Positions 1-9,753 of a stretch of 64,000 nucleotides of DNA are shown piece by piece. The stretch spans positions 458,252 through 522,251 of the forward strand of contig NZ_SLWQ01000001.1 in the NCBI RefSeq assembly GCF_004342425.1. The letters run 5' to 3'. Within the stretch, counting starts at the first letter, position 1. Each line of letters begins with the position of its first letter. The notes under the pieces were generated by a model. The model did no database searches, was not told where the DNA came from, and worked only from the letters and a program-made list of their open reading frames with translations. Source of the stretch: Dokdonella fugitiva. GTDB lineage: Bacteria; Pseudomonadota; Gammaproteobacteria; Xanthomonadales; Rhodanobacteraceae. Made by a program: the position numbers and the translations under genes.

Positions 1-1290
1 GACGTGGTAGTTCGTGGCCGGCGTCAACGTGAATGCGATGGTCGAACCGTGGTTCACCGTCTGCGCCGTCGACGGGCTGATCGTGCCGTTGCCGCCCGTC
101 ACGCTCGGGGTCACCGTGTGCGTGTCGATCGCGAAGCTCGCGATCACCGTGCAGTCCGCGTTCACCGCGTTCGTAGTGTAAGTGTTGCCCACGAGCGAAC
201 CGCCGCAGGTGCCCGCCACGTTGGCGACGTGGTAGTTCGTGGCCGGCGTCAACGTGAATGCGATGGTCGAACCGTGGTTCACCGTCTGCGCCGTCGACGG
301 GCTGATCGTGCCGTTGCCGCCGCTCACGCTGGGCGTGACCGTGTACGTGTTGATCGCGAAGCTCGCGATGACCGTGCAATCCGCGTTCACCGCATTCGTC
401 GTGTAGGTGTTGCCCGCGAGCGAACCACCGCAGGTACCGCCGACCGGCGTCACGATGTGGTAGCCCGTCGCCGGCGTCAGCGTGAACGCGATGGTCGCGC
501 CTTCAGTCACCGTCTGCGGCGTCGACGGGCTGATCGTGCCGTTGCCTCCGGACACACTCGGGGTGACCATGTGCGTGACTTGCGCGAACGAAGCAATGAC
601 GGTGCAGTTCGCGGTGACCGCATTGGTCGTGAACACGTTGCCCGCCAGCGAACCGCCGCAGGTGCCCGTCGGCGTGACGATCGAGTAGCCCGGGGCCGGC
701 GTCAGGGTGAACGCGATGGTCGCGCCATGGTTCACCGTCTGCGCCGTCGACGGGCTGATCGTGCCGTTGCCACCCGACACGCTCGGCGTCACCGTGTGCG
801 TGTCGATCGCGAAGCTCGCGATGACGGTGCAGTCGGCATTCACCGCGTTCGTCGTGTAGGTGTTGCCCGCGAGCGAACCGCCGCAGGTGCCACCCACCGG
901 CGTCACGATGTGGTAGCCCGAGTCCGGCGTCAGCGTGAACGCGGTCGTCGCGCCGTGGTTCACCGTCTGCGCCGTCGACGGACTGATCGTGCCGTTGCCG
1001 CCCGACACGCTCGGGGTCACCGTGTGCGTGTCGATCGCGAAGCTCGCGATCACCGTGCAGTCGGCCGTGACCGGATTCGTCGTGTAGGTGTTGCCGGCGA
1101 GGCTGCCGCCGCAAGTGCCGCCGACCGGGGTGATGATGTGATAGCCCGGATCCGGCGTCAGCGTGAACGCGGTCGTCGCGCCGTCATTGACGGTCTGCGG
1201 CGTCGACGGACTGATCGTACCGTTTCCTCCGGACACGCTCGGCGCGACCACGTGGTCGGGAGCGGACACGTCGATGCAGCCGTTCGCGGT
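1..1290 (-). repeat. Six tandem ~225-228 bp coding repeats
   Basis: The word gacggrctgatcgt recurs at 71, 296, 524, 749, 977 and 1205, a spacing of 225-228 bp. The spacing is always a multiple of three, so copy-number change keeps the reading frame. The copies are close to identical at DNA level, which points to recent duplication or homogenisation. The array continues past the left edge, so the copy number is a minimum. Confidence 0.9.
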
Positions 1291-3285
1291 GACCGACTGG
1301 CCATCCGGGTTGGTGATCGTGACGTCCTGCAGGCCGGCCGCGTTCGCGGTGATGTTGAGCACGACCTGCGTCGGCGAGTTGTAGGTCACGCTGTTGACGG
1401 TCGCATTCGTGACCGTCGCCGAGACGTGGTTGAACGGGAGTGCGGGCGGAGGCAGGTCGGCACCGGGATCATAGAAGCCGGAGCCGTTGCTCGACGTCGC
1501 ATCGATCGTGACGTTGCCCGTGCCGCCCGCGAAGGCGATCGGCGAACCGGAGCAGGTCGGCGTCGCCGGCGGCGGCGCGAGCAGCTTGCCGACGCGCACC
1601 GCATAGCTGTTGAGCGACTGGTTGTACTCCTGGATCGTCCACACGCTCATGTCGTCGAGCGGATCGACGACGGTGAACGAGTAGTCGCCCCAGCGCCGGC
1701 CGGACCCGCCACCCGGATCGGACGGCGGGTTGTAGTTGGCCGAGGTGATGCCGTACTGCATCGCGGCGGCGGTCGGCGGACCGGTCATCACGCCGAGCGG
1801 GTCCCCGGCGAGCCGTCCAGCGTAGGCGGGCGTCGCACCCAGCGGTGTACCCGCCTGGCTGAAACCGATCACCGCATGGCCCTGGCCGGTCGCCGTGATC
1901 GAGGGGATCCAGTACTGCAGCGCGGTCGTGAGCGTCCCTGCATTGTCGTACACCGTGCCGGACTGGACGAGGGACGGCGTCGTCGAGAGGTTCTGGATGT
2001 CGTACCAGCGCGCCGCCTTGCGGGCTGCGCCGGTGGTACTCGCGACACCGGTCGTGCTCACGCGCAGGTTGTGCGCGGTCCACAAATGACCGTTGCGGAT
2101 CATCGCGGCGTAGAGGCGATCGTCGAGCGAGTCCAGTCGGCCGTTGTTGCCGCCGGTGTTGCCCGAGTGCTCGACCGGATTGGTCGCCCCGGTCGTCGGC
2201 ACGGTGAGATTGATGTTCGCCGAGATCGTCGGCGTGGCGCTGCCCGGATTGGACACGCGACGGAAGACGAGGCGGCTGTACACCGCGGTGTCGACGCCGA
2301 CGAAGTAGCCCTGCGTCGCCGAGGGGTCGAAGTTGTCTGCACCACGCGGCGCGAACGGACCAGCGCTAGCGGTTCCGACATTGGGGAAGCTCGTGACGAC
2401 CAGCGGGCCGGCGCCCAGCGCCGAGGACTTCTGCACGACATACGCGTTCGTGCCGACGAAGGCGCCCGCGCTCGAGAACATGTTGCAGCCGAAGTAGAGG
2501 GCATTGACGTCGATGCCGAGCGACGGGTAGTCGCAGAAGTTCGAGCCCGGATCGGTGGTAACGAAGAAGAACGTCCACGCGGTCGACGCGCTGATCACGC
2601 CGTTGCTCGCCGCATCGCTCACGGCGAGCAGCCAGCGGTTCGCCGCGGTCGCGCTGCAGCTCGCGTTGGTGCAGGGCACGTCGATGATGCTGATGAACCA
2701 GCGTGCGCTGAAGCGGTCGTAGCGCACCTGCGGGTCGCTCGTGAAGTTGAGCACGACCGAACCGCCCACCGGCGTCATCACGGAAGCGAAGAAGGCGTCG
2801 GTATCGAGGTTCAGCACCCCGTCGGCGACGCCGGCCTTGGTGAACGAACGGATGCGGCCGTTGACCGCGACCACGTACTGCGACGGGCCGACCGTGCCCA
2901 TCGAGTCCGGCGGGAACGCGCCGGTATCGGTCAGTGTCGCGCCATCGAAGGACGTGGACGGCGTATGGATCGCACGCGGCCCGCGATCCGGTTCGCTGGC
3001 CGCCGACGACGGATAGCGCGATACGGCCGGAGCCTCCGGATTGGGCTGCAGGTTGTCGCGCTCGAACGCTTCGTGTTCGCGCCTGGGGCGCGGACCGTGC
3101 CGTTGCGGCCGCGTCGCCTCGATCTGCATGAGTTCGGCCGACGTGTGCGTGACGCCGGCCGCGGTCGGCATGCGCACGCCCTGGATGTCGCTCGCCGGCT
3201 CAGGCGCGGCGTACACCGTTGCCGCGAACAGGACCGACGCACACAGAAACGCCTGCGCCATGAAGGGCGCACTTCTGCGATACAT
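1..3285 (-). CDS. Secreted protein with tandem InlB-like B-repeats, 3'-partial
   Basis: The frame is open from the ATG at 3285 to the window edge (1095 codons), so the C-terminus is missing. A GGGGGAAAA run just upstream supports this start. The N-terminus (MYRRSAPFMAQ, then a hydrophobic stretch ending VYAA) looks like a Sec signal peptide of about 25 residues. Residues up to about 600 form a Ser/Thr/Gly-rich extracellular domain with scattered cysteines that I cannot assign. From about residue 665 the protein becomes near-identical repeats of 75-76 residues with the cores SGGNGTISPST, FTLTPDPGYH and GGTCGGSLAGNTY. Each repeat carries two cysteines that could form an internal disulfide. The pattern fits the divergent InlB B-repeat family, usually found in surface or secreted proteins. 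A surface or adhesin-like role is inferred; no catalytic motif is visible. Confidence 0.85.
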   Translation of the reverse strand, partial: MYRRSAPFMAQAFLCASVLFAATVYAAPEPASDIQGVRMPTAAGVTHTSAELMQIEATRPQRHGPRPRREHEAFERDNLQPNPEAPAVSRYPSSAASEPDRGPRAIHTPSTSFDGATLTDTGAFPPDSMGTVGPSQYVVAVNGRIRSFTKAGVADGVLNLDTDAFFASVMTPVGGSVVLNFTSDPQVRYDRFSARWFISIIDVPCTNASCSATAANRWLLAVSDAASNGVISASTAWTFFFVTTDPGSNFCDYPSLGIDVNALYFGCNMFSSAGAFVGTNAYVVQKSSALGAGPLVVTSFPNVGTASAGPFAPRGADNFDPSATQGYFVGVDTAVYSRLVFRRVSNPGSATPTISANINLTVPTTGATNPVEHSGNTGGNNGRLDSLDDRLYAAMIRNGHLWTAHNLRVSTTGVASTTGAARKAARWYDIQNLSTTPSLVQSGTVYDNAGTLTTALQYWIPSITATGQGHAVIGFSQAGTPLGATPAYAGRLAGDPLGVMTGPPTAAAMQYGITSANYNPPSDPGGGSGRRWGDYSFTVVDPLDDMSVWTIQEYNQSLNSYAVRVGKLLAPPPATPTCSGSPIAFAGGTGNVTIDATSSNGSGFYDPGADLPPPALPFNHVSATVTNATVNSVTYNSPTQVVLNITANAAGLQDVTITNPDGQSVTANGCIDVSAPDHVVAPSVSGGNGTISPSTPQTVNDGATTAFTLTPDPGYHIITPVGGTCGGSLAGNTYTTNPVTADCTVIASFAIDTHTVTPSVSGGNGTISPSTAQTVNHGATTAFTLTPDSGYHIVTPVGGTCGGSLAGNTYTTNAVNADCTVIASFAIDTHTVTPSVSGGNGTISPSTAQTVNHGATIAFTLTPAPGYSIVTPTGTCGGSLAGNVFTTNAVTANCTVIASFAQVTHMVTPSVSGGNGTISPSTPQTVTEGATIAFTLTPATGYHIVTPVGGTCGGSLAGNTYTTNAVNADCTVIASFAINTYTVTPSVSGGNGTISPSTAQTVNHGSTIAFTLTPATNYHVANVAGTCGGSLVGNTYTTNAVNADCTVIASFAIDTHTVTPSVTGGNGTISPSTAQTVNHGSTIAFTLTPATNYHV

Positions 3286-3516
3286 GAGTTTTCCCCCCTG
3301 GTTGTCTGCATCACCCGCGGACTAGGCCTCAAGACGTAGTCGCACCTGGTACTGCCGGCCCAGCCTATCATTCTTCCGGCCGGTTTTGCAGGGAGTCTGG
3401 TTTTCAAGCGCCCCGAACGCGAAAACGTGACTGGATTGGCAACTTGTCCCCGGCCGCTGGACAAGGGCGTTCAGCTTTGCGCACGATGGATTTTTCCGAC
3501 GATACGGTACTGGTCC

Positions 3517-5658
3517 ATGCGCCTGCTCCCGCGCCTCGCCACCCTCACGCTGCTGCTGATCGGAACCGGCTGCATGAATACCCCGCCCCGCCCCGCGGCC
3601 GCCCAGGTCGAGGATCCCTGGCTCTGGCTCGAAGACATCCATGGCGCGAAACCGCTGGAATGGGTCGAGCAGCGCAACGCCGAGACGCGGCAGGCGTTCG
3701 CCTCGACACCGGAATTCGAACGCACGCGCACGCGCATCCTCGAGGTGCTCGATTCGGACGCGAAGATCCCCGCCGTCACCCGCATCGGCGACCGCTACTA
3801 CAACTTCTGGAAGGACCAGGACCACCCGCGCGGCCTCTGGCGGCGCACGACCCTGCAGCAATACCGCAAGGACAAGCCGCGCTGGGAGACGGTGATCGAC
3901 CTCGACGCCCTGGCCAAGGCCGAGGGCAGGAACTGGGTCTGGCAGGGCGCGACCTGCCTGCGTCCGGCCAATCGGCGCTGCCTCGTCGCGCTTTCGCCGG
4001 GCGGCGGCGACGCGAACGTCGTGCGCGAGTTCGACCTGTCCGACCGCAGGTTCGTCAAGGGCGGGTTCGAACTCGCCGAAGCGAAATCGGACGTCGCCTG
4101 GATCGACAAGGACCGCATCTACGTCGCGACCGACTTCGGTCCCGGCACGATGACCAAATCGAGCTACCCGCGCATCGTCAAGGAGTGGAAGCGCGGCACG
4201 CCGCTGTCCGCCGCGACGCTCGTCTACGAAGGCAGCGACGACGACCTCGCGGTGTCCGCCAGCCGCGACCTCACGCCCGGCTTCGAGCGCGACTTCGTCA
4301 CGCGCGCGATCGACTTCTACACCAGCGAAACGTTCGTGCGCGGCAAGGACGGCAAGCTCGTCAAGCTCGACGTGCCGGCCGACGCCACGATCGACACGCA
4401 TCGCGAATGGCTGCTCGTGCAGCTGCGCGACGCATGGAAGCTCGATGGCACGACCTACCCGCAGGGCGCGCTGCTCGCCACGAAGTTCACCGACTTCCTC
4501 GCCAACCAGGACAAACCCGGCAAGCGCAAATTCACCGTCCTGTTCGAGCCGGGCGAGACGACGTCGCTGTCGGCGCATTCGTGGACGCGCAACCACCTCA
4601 TCCTGAACATCCTCGACGACGTCGCGAGCCGGCTCGAGGTGCTCACGCCGCGCAGCGGCGAATGGCGCCGCGAGAAGCTCGGCGGTGCCCCCGCGCTCTC
4701 GACGATCGAGGCGCACGGCATCGATGCCGACACGAGCGAGGCCTACTTCCTCAGCGTGAGCGGCTACCTCGCGCCGACCACGCTCTATTACGGCGTGCTC
4801 GGCAGCGCCGATGCGGCGCCGATCAAGCGCGCGCCGGTCTTCTTCGACGCGAAGGGCATGGACGTGCACCAGTATTTCGCGACGTCGAAGGACGGAACGC
4901 GCGTGCCGTACTTCGTCATCGCGCGCAAGGACATCAAGGCCGACGGCGACACGCCGACCCTGCTGTACGGCTACGGTGGCTTCGAAGTCGCGCTGACGCC
5001 GATGTACAGCGGCAGCGTCGGCCGTTCGTGGCTCGAGCGCGGCGGCGCGTTCGCGGTGGCCAACATCCGTGGCGGCGGCGAGTACGGCCCGCGCTGGCAC
5101 GAAGCCGCACTCAAGGCGAACCGCCCGCGCGCGTACGAGGATTTCGCCGCGGTCGCCGCGGACCTCGTCAAGCGAGGCATCACCTCGCGCCGCCGCCTCG
5201 GCGCCGAAGGCGGCAGCAACGGCGGTCTGCTCATGGGCAACATGCTGACGCAGTACCCCGAGCTGTTCGGCGCGATCGTCTGCGAAGTGCCACTGCTCGA
5301 CATGAAGCGCTACACGCACCTGTCGGCGGGCGCGTCGTGGATCGCCGAGTACGGCGACCCCGACAAGCCGGAGGAATGGGCCTTCATCAAGACCTTTTCG
5401 CCGTACCAGAACCTCGCCCCGGGCAAGGACTATCCGCCCGTGCTGTTCTACACCGCGACCAGTGACGATCGCGTCGGCCCGGTGCAGGCGCGCAAGATGG
5501 CGGCGCGCATGCGTGAACTCGGCTACTCGAACGCCTGGTTCTACGAGAACACCGAAGGCGGCCACGGCGCCGCCGCCGACAACCGGCAATCGGCCTTCAT
5601 GCACGCACTCGCGTACACCTTCCTGTGGCAGCAGCTCGCGTCGAAGGCGGCGCCATGA
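3517..5658 (+). CDS. S9A prolyl oligopeptidase family serine peptidase
   Basis: A 713-residue protein of normal length for prolyl oligopeptidases, which cleave after proline in short peptides. The ATG at 3517 gives a good export signal (MRLLPRLATLTLLLIGTGC); the cysteine could be lipidated, though GTGC is a weak lipobox. A longer GTG frame from 3427 has no signal and is not preferred. Residues 30-430 match the beta-propeller domain (DPWLWLEDIHG, then YYNFWKD). The C-terminal alpha/beta-hydrolase holds the triad: Ser about 567 in EGGSNGG, Asp about 650 in SDDRV and His about 683 in EGGHGAA. Family knowledge plus the signal suggests periplasmic peptide breakdown. Its stop overlaps the next gene's ATG (ATGA), so the two are probably co-transcribed. 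Confidence 0.93.
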   Translation: MRLLPRLATLTLLLIGTGCMNTPPRPAAAQVEDPWLWLEDIHGAKPLEWVEQRNAETRQAFASTPEFERTRTRILEVLDSDAKIPAVTRIGDRYYNFWKDQDHPRGLWRRTTLQQYRKDKPRWETVIDLDALAKAEGRNWVWQGATCLRPANRRCLVALSPGGGDANVVREFDLSDRRFVKGGFELAEAKSDVAWIDKDRIYVATDFGPGTMTKSSYPRIVKEWKRGTPLSAATLVYEGSDDDLAVSASRDLTPGFERDFVTRAIDFYTSETFVRGKDGKLVKLDVPADATIDTHREWLLVQLRDAWKLDGTTYPQGALLATKFTDFLANQDKPGKRKFTVLFEPGETTSLSAHSWTRNHLILNILDDVASRLEVLTPRSGEWRREKLGGAPALSTIEAHGIDADTSEAYFLSVSGYLAPTTLYYGVLGSADAAPIKRAPVFFDAKGMDVHQYFATSKDGTRVPYFVIARKDIKADGDTPTLLYGYGGFEVALTPMYSGSVGRSWLERGGAFAVANIRGGGEYGPRWHEAALKANRPRAYEDFAAVAADLVKRGITSRRRLGAEGGSNGGLLMGNMLTQYPELFGAIVCEVPLLDMKRYTHLSAGASWIAEYGDPDKPEEWAFIKTFSPYQNLAPGKDYPPVLFYTATSDDRVGPVQARKMAARMRELGYSNAWFYENTEGGHGAAADNRQSAFMHALAYTFLWQQLASKAAP

Positions 5659-6947
5659 TGCGCACGCCACTGTTGTTCGCGCTCGCGGTCGCCGGCGCGT
5701 CGCACGCGGCCGCCCCCGCGAACGTCGACGCCGCGCTCGCCAAGGCGAAGCGCGCGCACCAGCCGCTGCTGCTCGATTTCAGCGCACCCTGGTGCTACTC
5801 GTGCTACTTCATGGAAACGCACGTGCTCAATGGCACCGAGTGGGACGCGCTCGGCCGCAAGGCCGTGGTCGCCGCGGTCGACGCCGATTCGCCCGATGGC
5901 GCGGCATGGATGAAGAAGCTCGCGGTCAAGGCGCTGCCCGCCTACGTCGTGCTCGACGAGCAGGGCAGCGAGCTCGGCCGCATCCTGGCCGAGCAGCCGC
6001 GCGCGAAGTTCTACCCGATGATCGACCGCATCATCGCCGGATCGAACACGCTCGACGCGCTGAAGCAGCAGGCCGCGGGCGGTTCGATCGAGGCCGTGGC
6101 CGCCGTGCTCGGCGCCTTCCAGGCGCGCGATGCGGGCAAGGACGGCCTCGCGTGGTATGGGACGTTGCCGGCGCAGGTGCGCGCGAACGCCGACAAGGAC
6201 CCGACCGTGACCTTGCAGCGCGACCGCCTCGACCTTTCCAGGGCACGCGCGCAGGACGACCATGCAGGCGCCATCGCCGCCGCACGCCGCGTGCTCGCCG
6301 GCGACATCGGCTGCGATCGCCCTTACGTCGTCGATGCGCTGCTCGAAGCGAGCGAAAAGCAGCCGAAGGCCGAACGCGCGGCGCTCCTCCAGCCACAGCG
6401 CGCCGCCCTCGAGGCGATGCTCGCGCGCGACATCTACGTCGCAACACCCGCATGCGCGGACCAGCGCAGCGCGGTGGTCACGACCGCCGACGTCGACGCG
6501 GCGCTCGGCGACGCCGCGGCCGAGAAGGCCGTGCTCGACCGCGCGATCGCCGATGCCCGCAGGCGCCTCGGCGGCGACTACGGCAAGGACCGCAACCTCG
6601 CCGACAACCTGCGCGTCTACCTCGCGCGCGCGCATCGAGAGGCCGAACTCGACGCGCTGTACCCGAAGCTCGTCGCGGCATGGCCCGACGACTACGTCTA
6701 TCCATACCGCTTCGGGCGCAGCCTGCTCGAGCGCAAGCGCGCCGCCGAGGCCCTGCCCTGGCTCGAGAAGGCGGCTGACAAGGCCTACGGCGAGAACCGG
6801 CTCGGCGTCGCGCTGTATCGCGTGAAGGCGCTCAAGGCGCTCGGCCGCCGCGACGATGCGAAGCAGGTCGTCGCCGAGGTGCTCGAGCAGAACGGGCAGT
6901 GGTTCCCCGAGCAGGTGGCCAAGCTCAAGGCCGAACTCGCCTCCTGA
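5655..6947 (+). CDS. Exported thioredoxin-like protein with helical repeat C-terminus
   Basis: This 430-residue protein starts at an ATG overlapping the peptidase stop by 4 nt. The first 20 residues are a signal peptide ending HAAAP. Residues 25-130 form a thioredoxin fold with the redox motif APWCYSCYFME, like the C-terminal domain of DsbD and DsbD-like thioredoxins; the Tyr-Ser pair between the cysteines is unlike classical CGPC. The remaining 300 residues are Ala/Leu/Arg-rich helices resembling TPR-type repeats (LARAHREAELDALYPKL, GRSLLERKRAAEAL). A periplasmic disulfide reductase or thiol carrier role is inferred from the motif and export signal. The helical half may bind a partner protein. 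Confidence 0.85.
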   Translation: MMRTPLLFALAVAGASHAAAPANVDAALAKAKRAHQPLLLDFSAPWCYSCYFMETHVLNGTEWDALGRKAVVAAVDADSPDGAAWMKKLAVKALPAYVVLDEQGSELGRILAEQPRAKFYPMIDRIIAGSNTLDALKQQAAGGSIEAVAAVLGAFQARDAGKDGLAWYGTLPAQVRANADKDPTVTLQRDRLDLSRARAQDDHAGAIAAARRVLAGDIGCDRPYVVDALLEASEKQPKAERAALLQPQRAALEAMLARDIYVATPACADQRSAVVTTADVDAALGDAAAEKAVLDRAIADARRRLGGDYGKDRNLADNLRVYLARAHREAELDALYPKLVAAWPDDYVYPYRFGRSLLERKRAAEALPWLEKAADKAYGENRLGVALYRVKALKALGRRDDAKQVVAEVLEQNGQWFPEQVAKLKAELAS

Positions 6948-7131
6948 GGTGGTCGGCGGCACGCGCTGCGCGCGTACCGCCCTGCGGATGCCGCTTCGCG
7001 GCTGCGTCCCGCTTCGCCGCGACGGCGTTTGCTGCACTGCCGCAGGCTTTGCCGTATCCTTCGCGCCGCGCGGGACGGCCCGCCGCGCGCCGACTGCGGC
7101 GCGCCGATTCGAACAGCCTGAGGACAACGAC

Positions 7132-7680
7132 ATGGGTTTGGAGCGCGTCCCCGCCGGTGCCAACGTGCCCGACGAGATCAACGTCATCATCGAGATTCCC
7201 AAGGACGCGGAGCCGGTCAAGTACGAGGTCGACAAGGCCTCCGGCGCGATCTTCGTCGACCGCGTGCTGTCGACGCCGATGCGCTATCCGTGCAACTACG
7301 GCTACGTGCCGCGCACGCTCGGTGGCGACGGCGACCCGCTCGACGCGCTGGTGATCCTGCCGCTGCCGCTGGTGCCGGGCTCGGTGATCCGCTGCCGCCC
7401 GGTCGGCATGCTGCGCATGACCGACGAGGCGGGCGCCGACGAGAAACTCGTGGTCGTGCCGCACGCGAAGATCTTCGCCGGCTATGGCCATATCGCCGAC
7501 ATCGGCCAGGTATCCGGCCACTGGCTCGAACGCATCGGCCACTTCTTCGAGCACTACAAGGACCTCGAGAAGGGCAAGTGGGTCAAGCTCGAAGGCTGGG
7601 CCGACGCCGCGGCCGCCAAGGCCGAGATCACCGCCGGCGTCGAACGCTACGAGGCCACGGCGAACAAGCCCGCACCCTGA
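7132..7680 (+). CDS. ppa: Inorganic pyrophosphatase (family I)
   Basis: A 182-residue cytoplasmic enzyme hydrolysing pyrophosphate to two phosphates, which pulls nucleic acid and aminoacyl-tRNA synthesis forward. The family I signature DGDPLDALV with its metal-binding aspartates lies at about residues 65-73, preceded by KYEVDKASGAIFVDR and YPCNYGYVP. Length and motifs are standard for hexameric bacterial Ppa. The ATG at 7132 follows a purine-rich GAGGACAACGAC. It stands alone: 184 bp separate it from the thioredoxin-like gene and the next gene converges on it. Confidence 0.97.
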   Translation: MGLERVPAGANVPDEINVIIEIPKDAEPVKYEVDKASGAIFVDRVLSTPMRYPCNYGYVPRTLGGDGDPLDALVILPLPLVPGSVIRCRPVGMLRMTDEAGADEKLVVVPHAKIFAGYGHIADIGQVSGHWLERIGHFFEHYKDLEKGKWVKLEGWADAAAAKAEITAGVERYEATANKPAP

Positions 7681-7766
7681 CGCCGGGGTCGAAGCCGAAG
7701 CAGGAACCAAGCTGGAAAGATGAGGGCACGAAGGCTCGGCTGTCCTGCGCCGCGCAGCGACCCGGA

Positions 7767-9485
7767 TCAATCGTCGCTTTCGTCGGGTTCGTCGCCGGCA
7801 TGCGAGGATGCTGGGTCGACGCCCGAGGCGAGGGCGTCGGCGGCGTTCCACATGGACACTTCGCCGCCGCGGAATTTCTGCGCGTAGACCGGGTCTGCGC
7901 GGAAGCGGAAGCGGCGGTAGAAGCTCACGACGTAGCCGTCGGGATGCTCGTGCGCCCAGGCCTGGAAGGCCTCGAGCGTGTCGAGTGCGGGCACGGGTTG
8001 CGTCAGGCGGCCGGCGAATTCGAACACGCCGTGATGCCAGCCGAGATGGACGACCGGGCGGCCGGCCTCTTGCGCATCATGGATGCGCGTGGCGAGTGCG
8101 CGGATGTCGTAGCGATCGCCCGAACCCTGCAGCACGGCGAGCTTGATCGCCAACCCGACCGCGACCATCGCGACCGCCGCGCCGGCCGGTTGGACGAGAC
8201 GCATGCGACCGATCGCGAGCGCGCCGCCGATCGCGACGATGAGGCATCCCCATAGCGGCGATACGTCCGCGGCGAATGCCAGCGAGGGCAGCTTCGGCGC
8301 GAGCCACGGGAGCGCCGCGGTCGCCGCGCCGAACAGCACGAGGAACGCGCCGAATGCGCCGGCGCGCAGGCGCAGTGCGCCGCGCTCGCGTGCGAACGCG
8401 AGCAGCAGCGCGACGCCCGGGATCGTCGGCAACAGGTAATGCGGCTGCTTGCCGGCGACGAGCGAGAACGCGACGAATGTCGGCAGCACCCAGGCGACGC
8501 CGAATCGCCACGGCGTTTCGGTCGCGAGTTCGCGCAGCTTCGTCGCGCCCGCGCGCAGCATGAGCGGCCAGGGCAACAGCATGAGCGGGAACACCACGAG
8601 GTACCACCACACCGGGCGACCGTGCGCGCTCGTGCCCTTGACGCCGCCGATGCGATCGAGCGTCTGGTTGAGGAAGATCGCGCGCGCGTAGGCCTCGCCG
8701 CCGTGCAGGGCCGCGGGAACCGCCCAGGCGAGGCCGATCAGCGCGCCGACGAGGATCGACAGCGCGAAGGCGCCGAAATAGCGCCCGCGCCGGCCGGCCA
8801 GGCGGTCGGCGCTCCACCACGGCGCGGCAAGCGCGACGAAGGCGACATCGAGCAACATGACCGGTCCCTTGACCAGGATGCCGAGGCCGATCGCGCCACC
8901 CGTGACGAGGACCCCGCGTCGCGTGCGTGCATTGGCGAGATCGAGGATGCCGTGCATCGCGAGCAGCACGCAGGTCGCCAGCGGCACGTCGAACATGATC
9001 GCGTTGGAGAACAGCGCGAAGTAGATCGCGCCGAGCAGCAACCACATCGACGTGCGCGCGGTCGCGGTGGACCCGGTCAGGCGCAGTGCCAGGCGCTGCA
9101 TGAGCACGAGGCTCGCGAGTGAGCACAACAGGGTCATCGCACGCGCGGTCCACGCGTGCACGCCCGTCAGCAGCCAGCCGGCGTTGATGAGCCAGAACAG
9201 CAGCGGCGGCTTGTGCGCGTAGGTCGCCCCGTTGAGGTGCGGCACGAGGAACTCGCCGGTCTGGCGCATCTCCCAGGCCACCGCGAGATAGCGCGTCTCG
9301 TCGATCGGCAGCGGCCCGAGCAGGAACACGATCGGCAACAGCAACACGGCCGCCACCGCCAGCGGATGCAGCAGGACGGCGCGCCAGTCGGGGTCGGTCG
9401 AAGGAAACACGGGATCGGGAACTCGCAGCCGGCAGAACGCGAATCTTGGCACGCCGACCGCCGCGCGCGCGACCGCGGCAACCAT
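7767..9485 (-). CDS. ArnT/PMT-type GT-C glycosyltransferase, membrane
   Basis: A 572-residue polytopic inner-membrane protein with about ten to twelve hydrophobic segments. The first periplasmic loop carries the Asp-Glu pair of GT-C enzymes (PIDETRYLAVAWEM), followed by YAHKPPLLFWLINAG, typical of the ArnT/PMT families (GT83/GT39). These enzymes move a sugar from undecaprenyl phosphate to lipid A or proteins on the periplasmic face. No arn biosynthesis genes are in the window, so the sugar and acceptor are unknown. The tail after the last helix is acidic (DEPDESDD). The true start may be a GTG around 9425 rather than the ATG at 9485, since the first 20 residues look non-native. Confidence 0.88.
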   Translation of the reverse strand: MVAAVARAAVGVPRFAFCRLRVPDPVFPSTDPDWRAVLLHPLAVAAVLLLPIVFLLGPLPIDETRYLAVAWEMRQTGEFLVPHLNGATYAHKPPLLFWLINAGWLLTGVHAWTARAMTLLCSLASLVLMQRLALRLTGSTATARTSMWLLLGAIYFALFSNAIMFDVPLATCVLLAMHGILDLANARTRRGVLVTGGAIGLGILVKGPVMLLDVAFVALAAPWWSADRLAGRRGRYFGAFALSILVGALIGLAWAVPAALHGGEAYARAIFLNQTLDRIGGVKGTSAHGRPVWWYLVVFPLMLLPWPLMLRAGATKLRELATETPWRFGVAWVLPTFVAFSLVAGKQPHYLLPTIPGVALLLAFARERGALRLRAGAFGAFLVLFGAATAALPWLAPKLPSLAFAADVSPLWGCLIVAIGGALAIGRMRLVQPAGAAVAMVAVGLAIKLAVLQGSGDRYDIRALATRIHDAQEAGRPVVHLGWHHGVFEFAGRLTQPVPALDTLEAFQAWAHEHPDGYVVSFYRRFRFRADPVYAQKFRGGEVSMWNAADALASGVDPASSHAGDEPDESDD

Positions 9486-9546
9486 TCGCCCAGCCCACCG
9501 GCCGGCCCAACGGGCGTTGCTGCCGGGCCGAAAAGCAGATCAAGAG

Positions 9547-9727
9547 CCTGAGACACGAAGGAAAAGCAAAGCGAAGAGAGTTGAAGATTGAAACACGTAG
9601 CACACGGAGGAAAAGCTCTCGAGTCAAAAGCTCTTCCCGCTTTTGCTTTTTCCGTGTGCTCCGCGTGCTCCGTGTTTCAAGCTCTTTTCCTGATTCCGCT
9701 TTTCCTTCGTGTCCTTCGTGTTTCAGG
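9547..9727. repeat. Nested imperfect inverted repeat, ACACGAAGG family
   Basis: The spacer between two minus-strand genes is almost filled by an imperfect inverted repeat. The outer arms are CCTGAGACACGAAGGAAAAG on the left and its complement on the right; the right copy carries an extra ACACGAAGG unit. The inner arms both read TTGAAACACG(T/G)AGCAC followed by CACGGA. Transcribed RNA would form a long stem and could shield or end the upstream transcript. It encodes nothing obvious. Confidence 0.75.
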
Positions 9728-9753
9728 CTTCGGCTTTCGCTTCGGCGTCGCCC

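Noticed and set aside
4..3339. 1111-codon open frame on the plus strand, rich in Arg/His/Asp
   Set aside because: It is the shadow of the repeat protein on the other strand. Its composition (RRRRADRAV repeated) is typical of antisense frames in GC-rich genes, and the minus frame has a signal peptide and family repeats.
3427..3516. Longer N-terminus of the S9 peptidase from a GTG
   Set aside because: The extra 30 residues are not family-like and would hide the export signal that starts at 3517.
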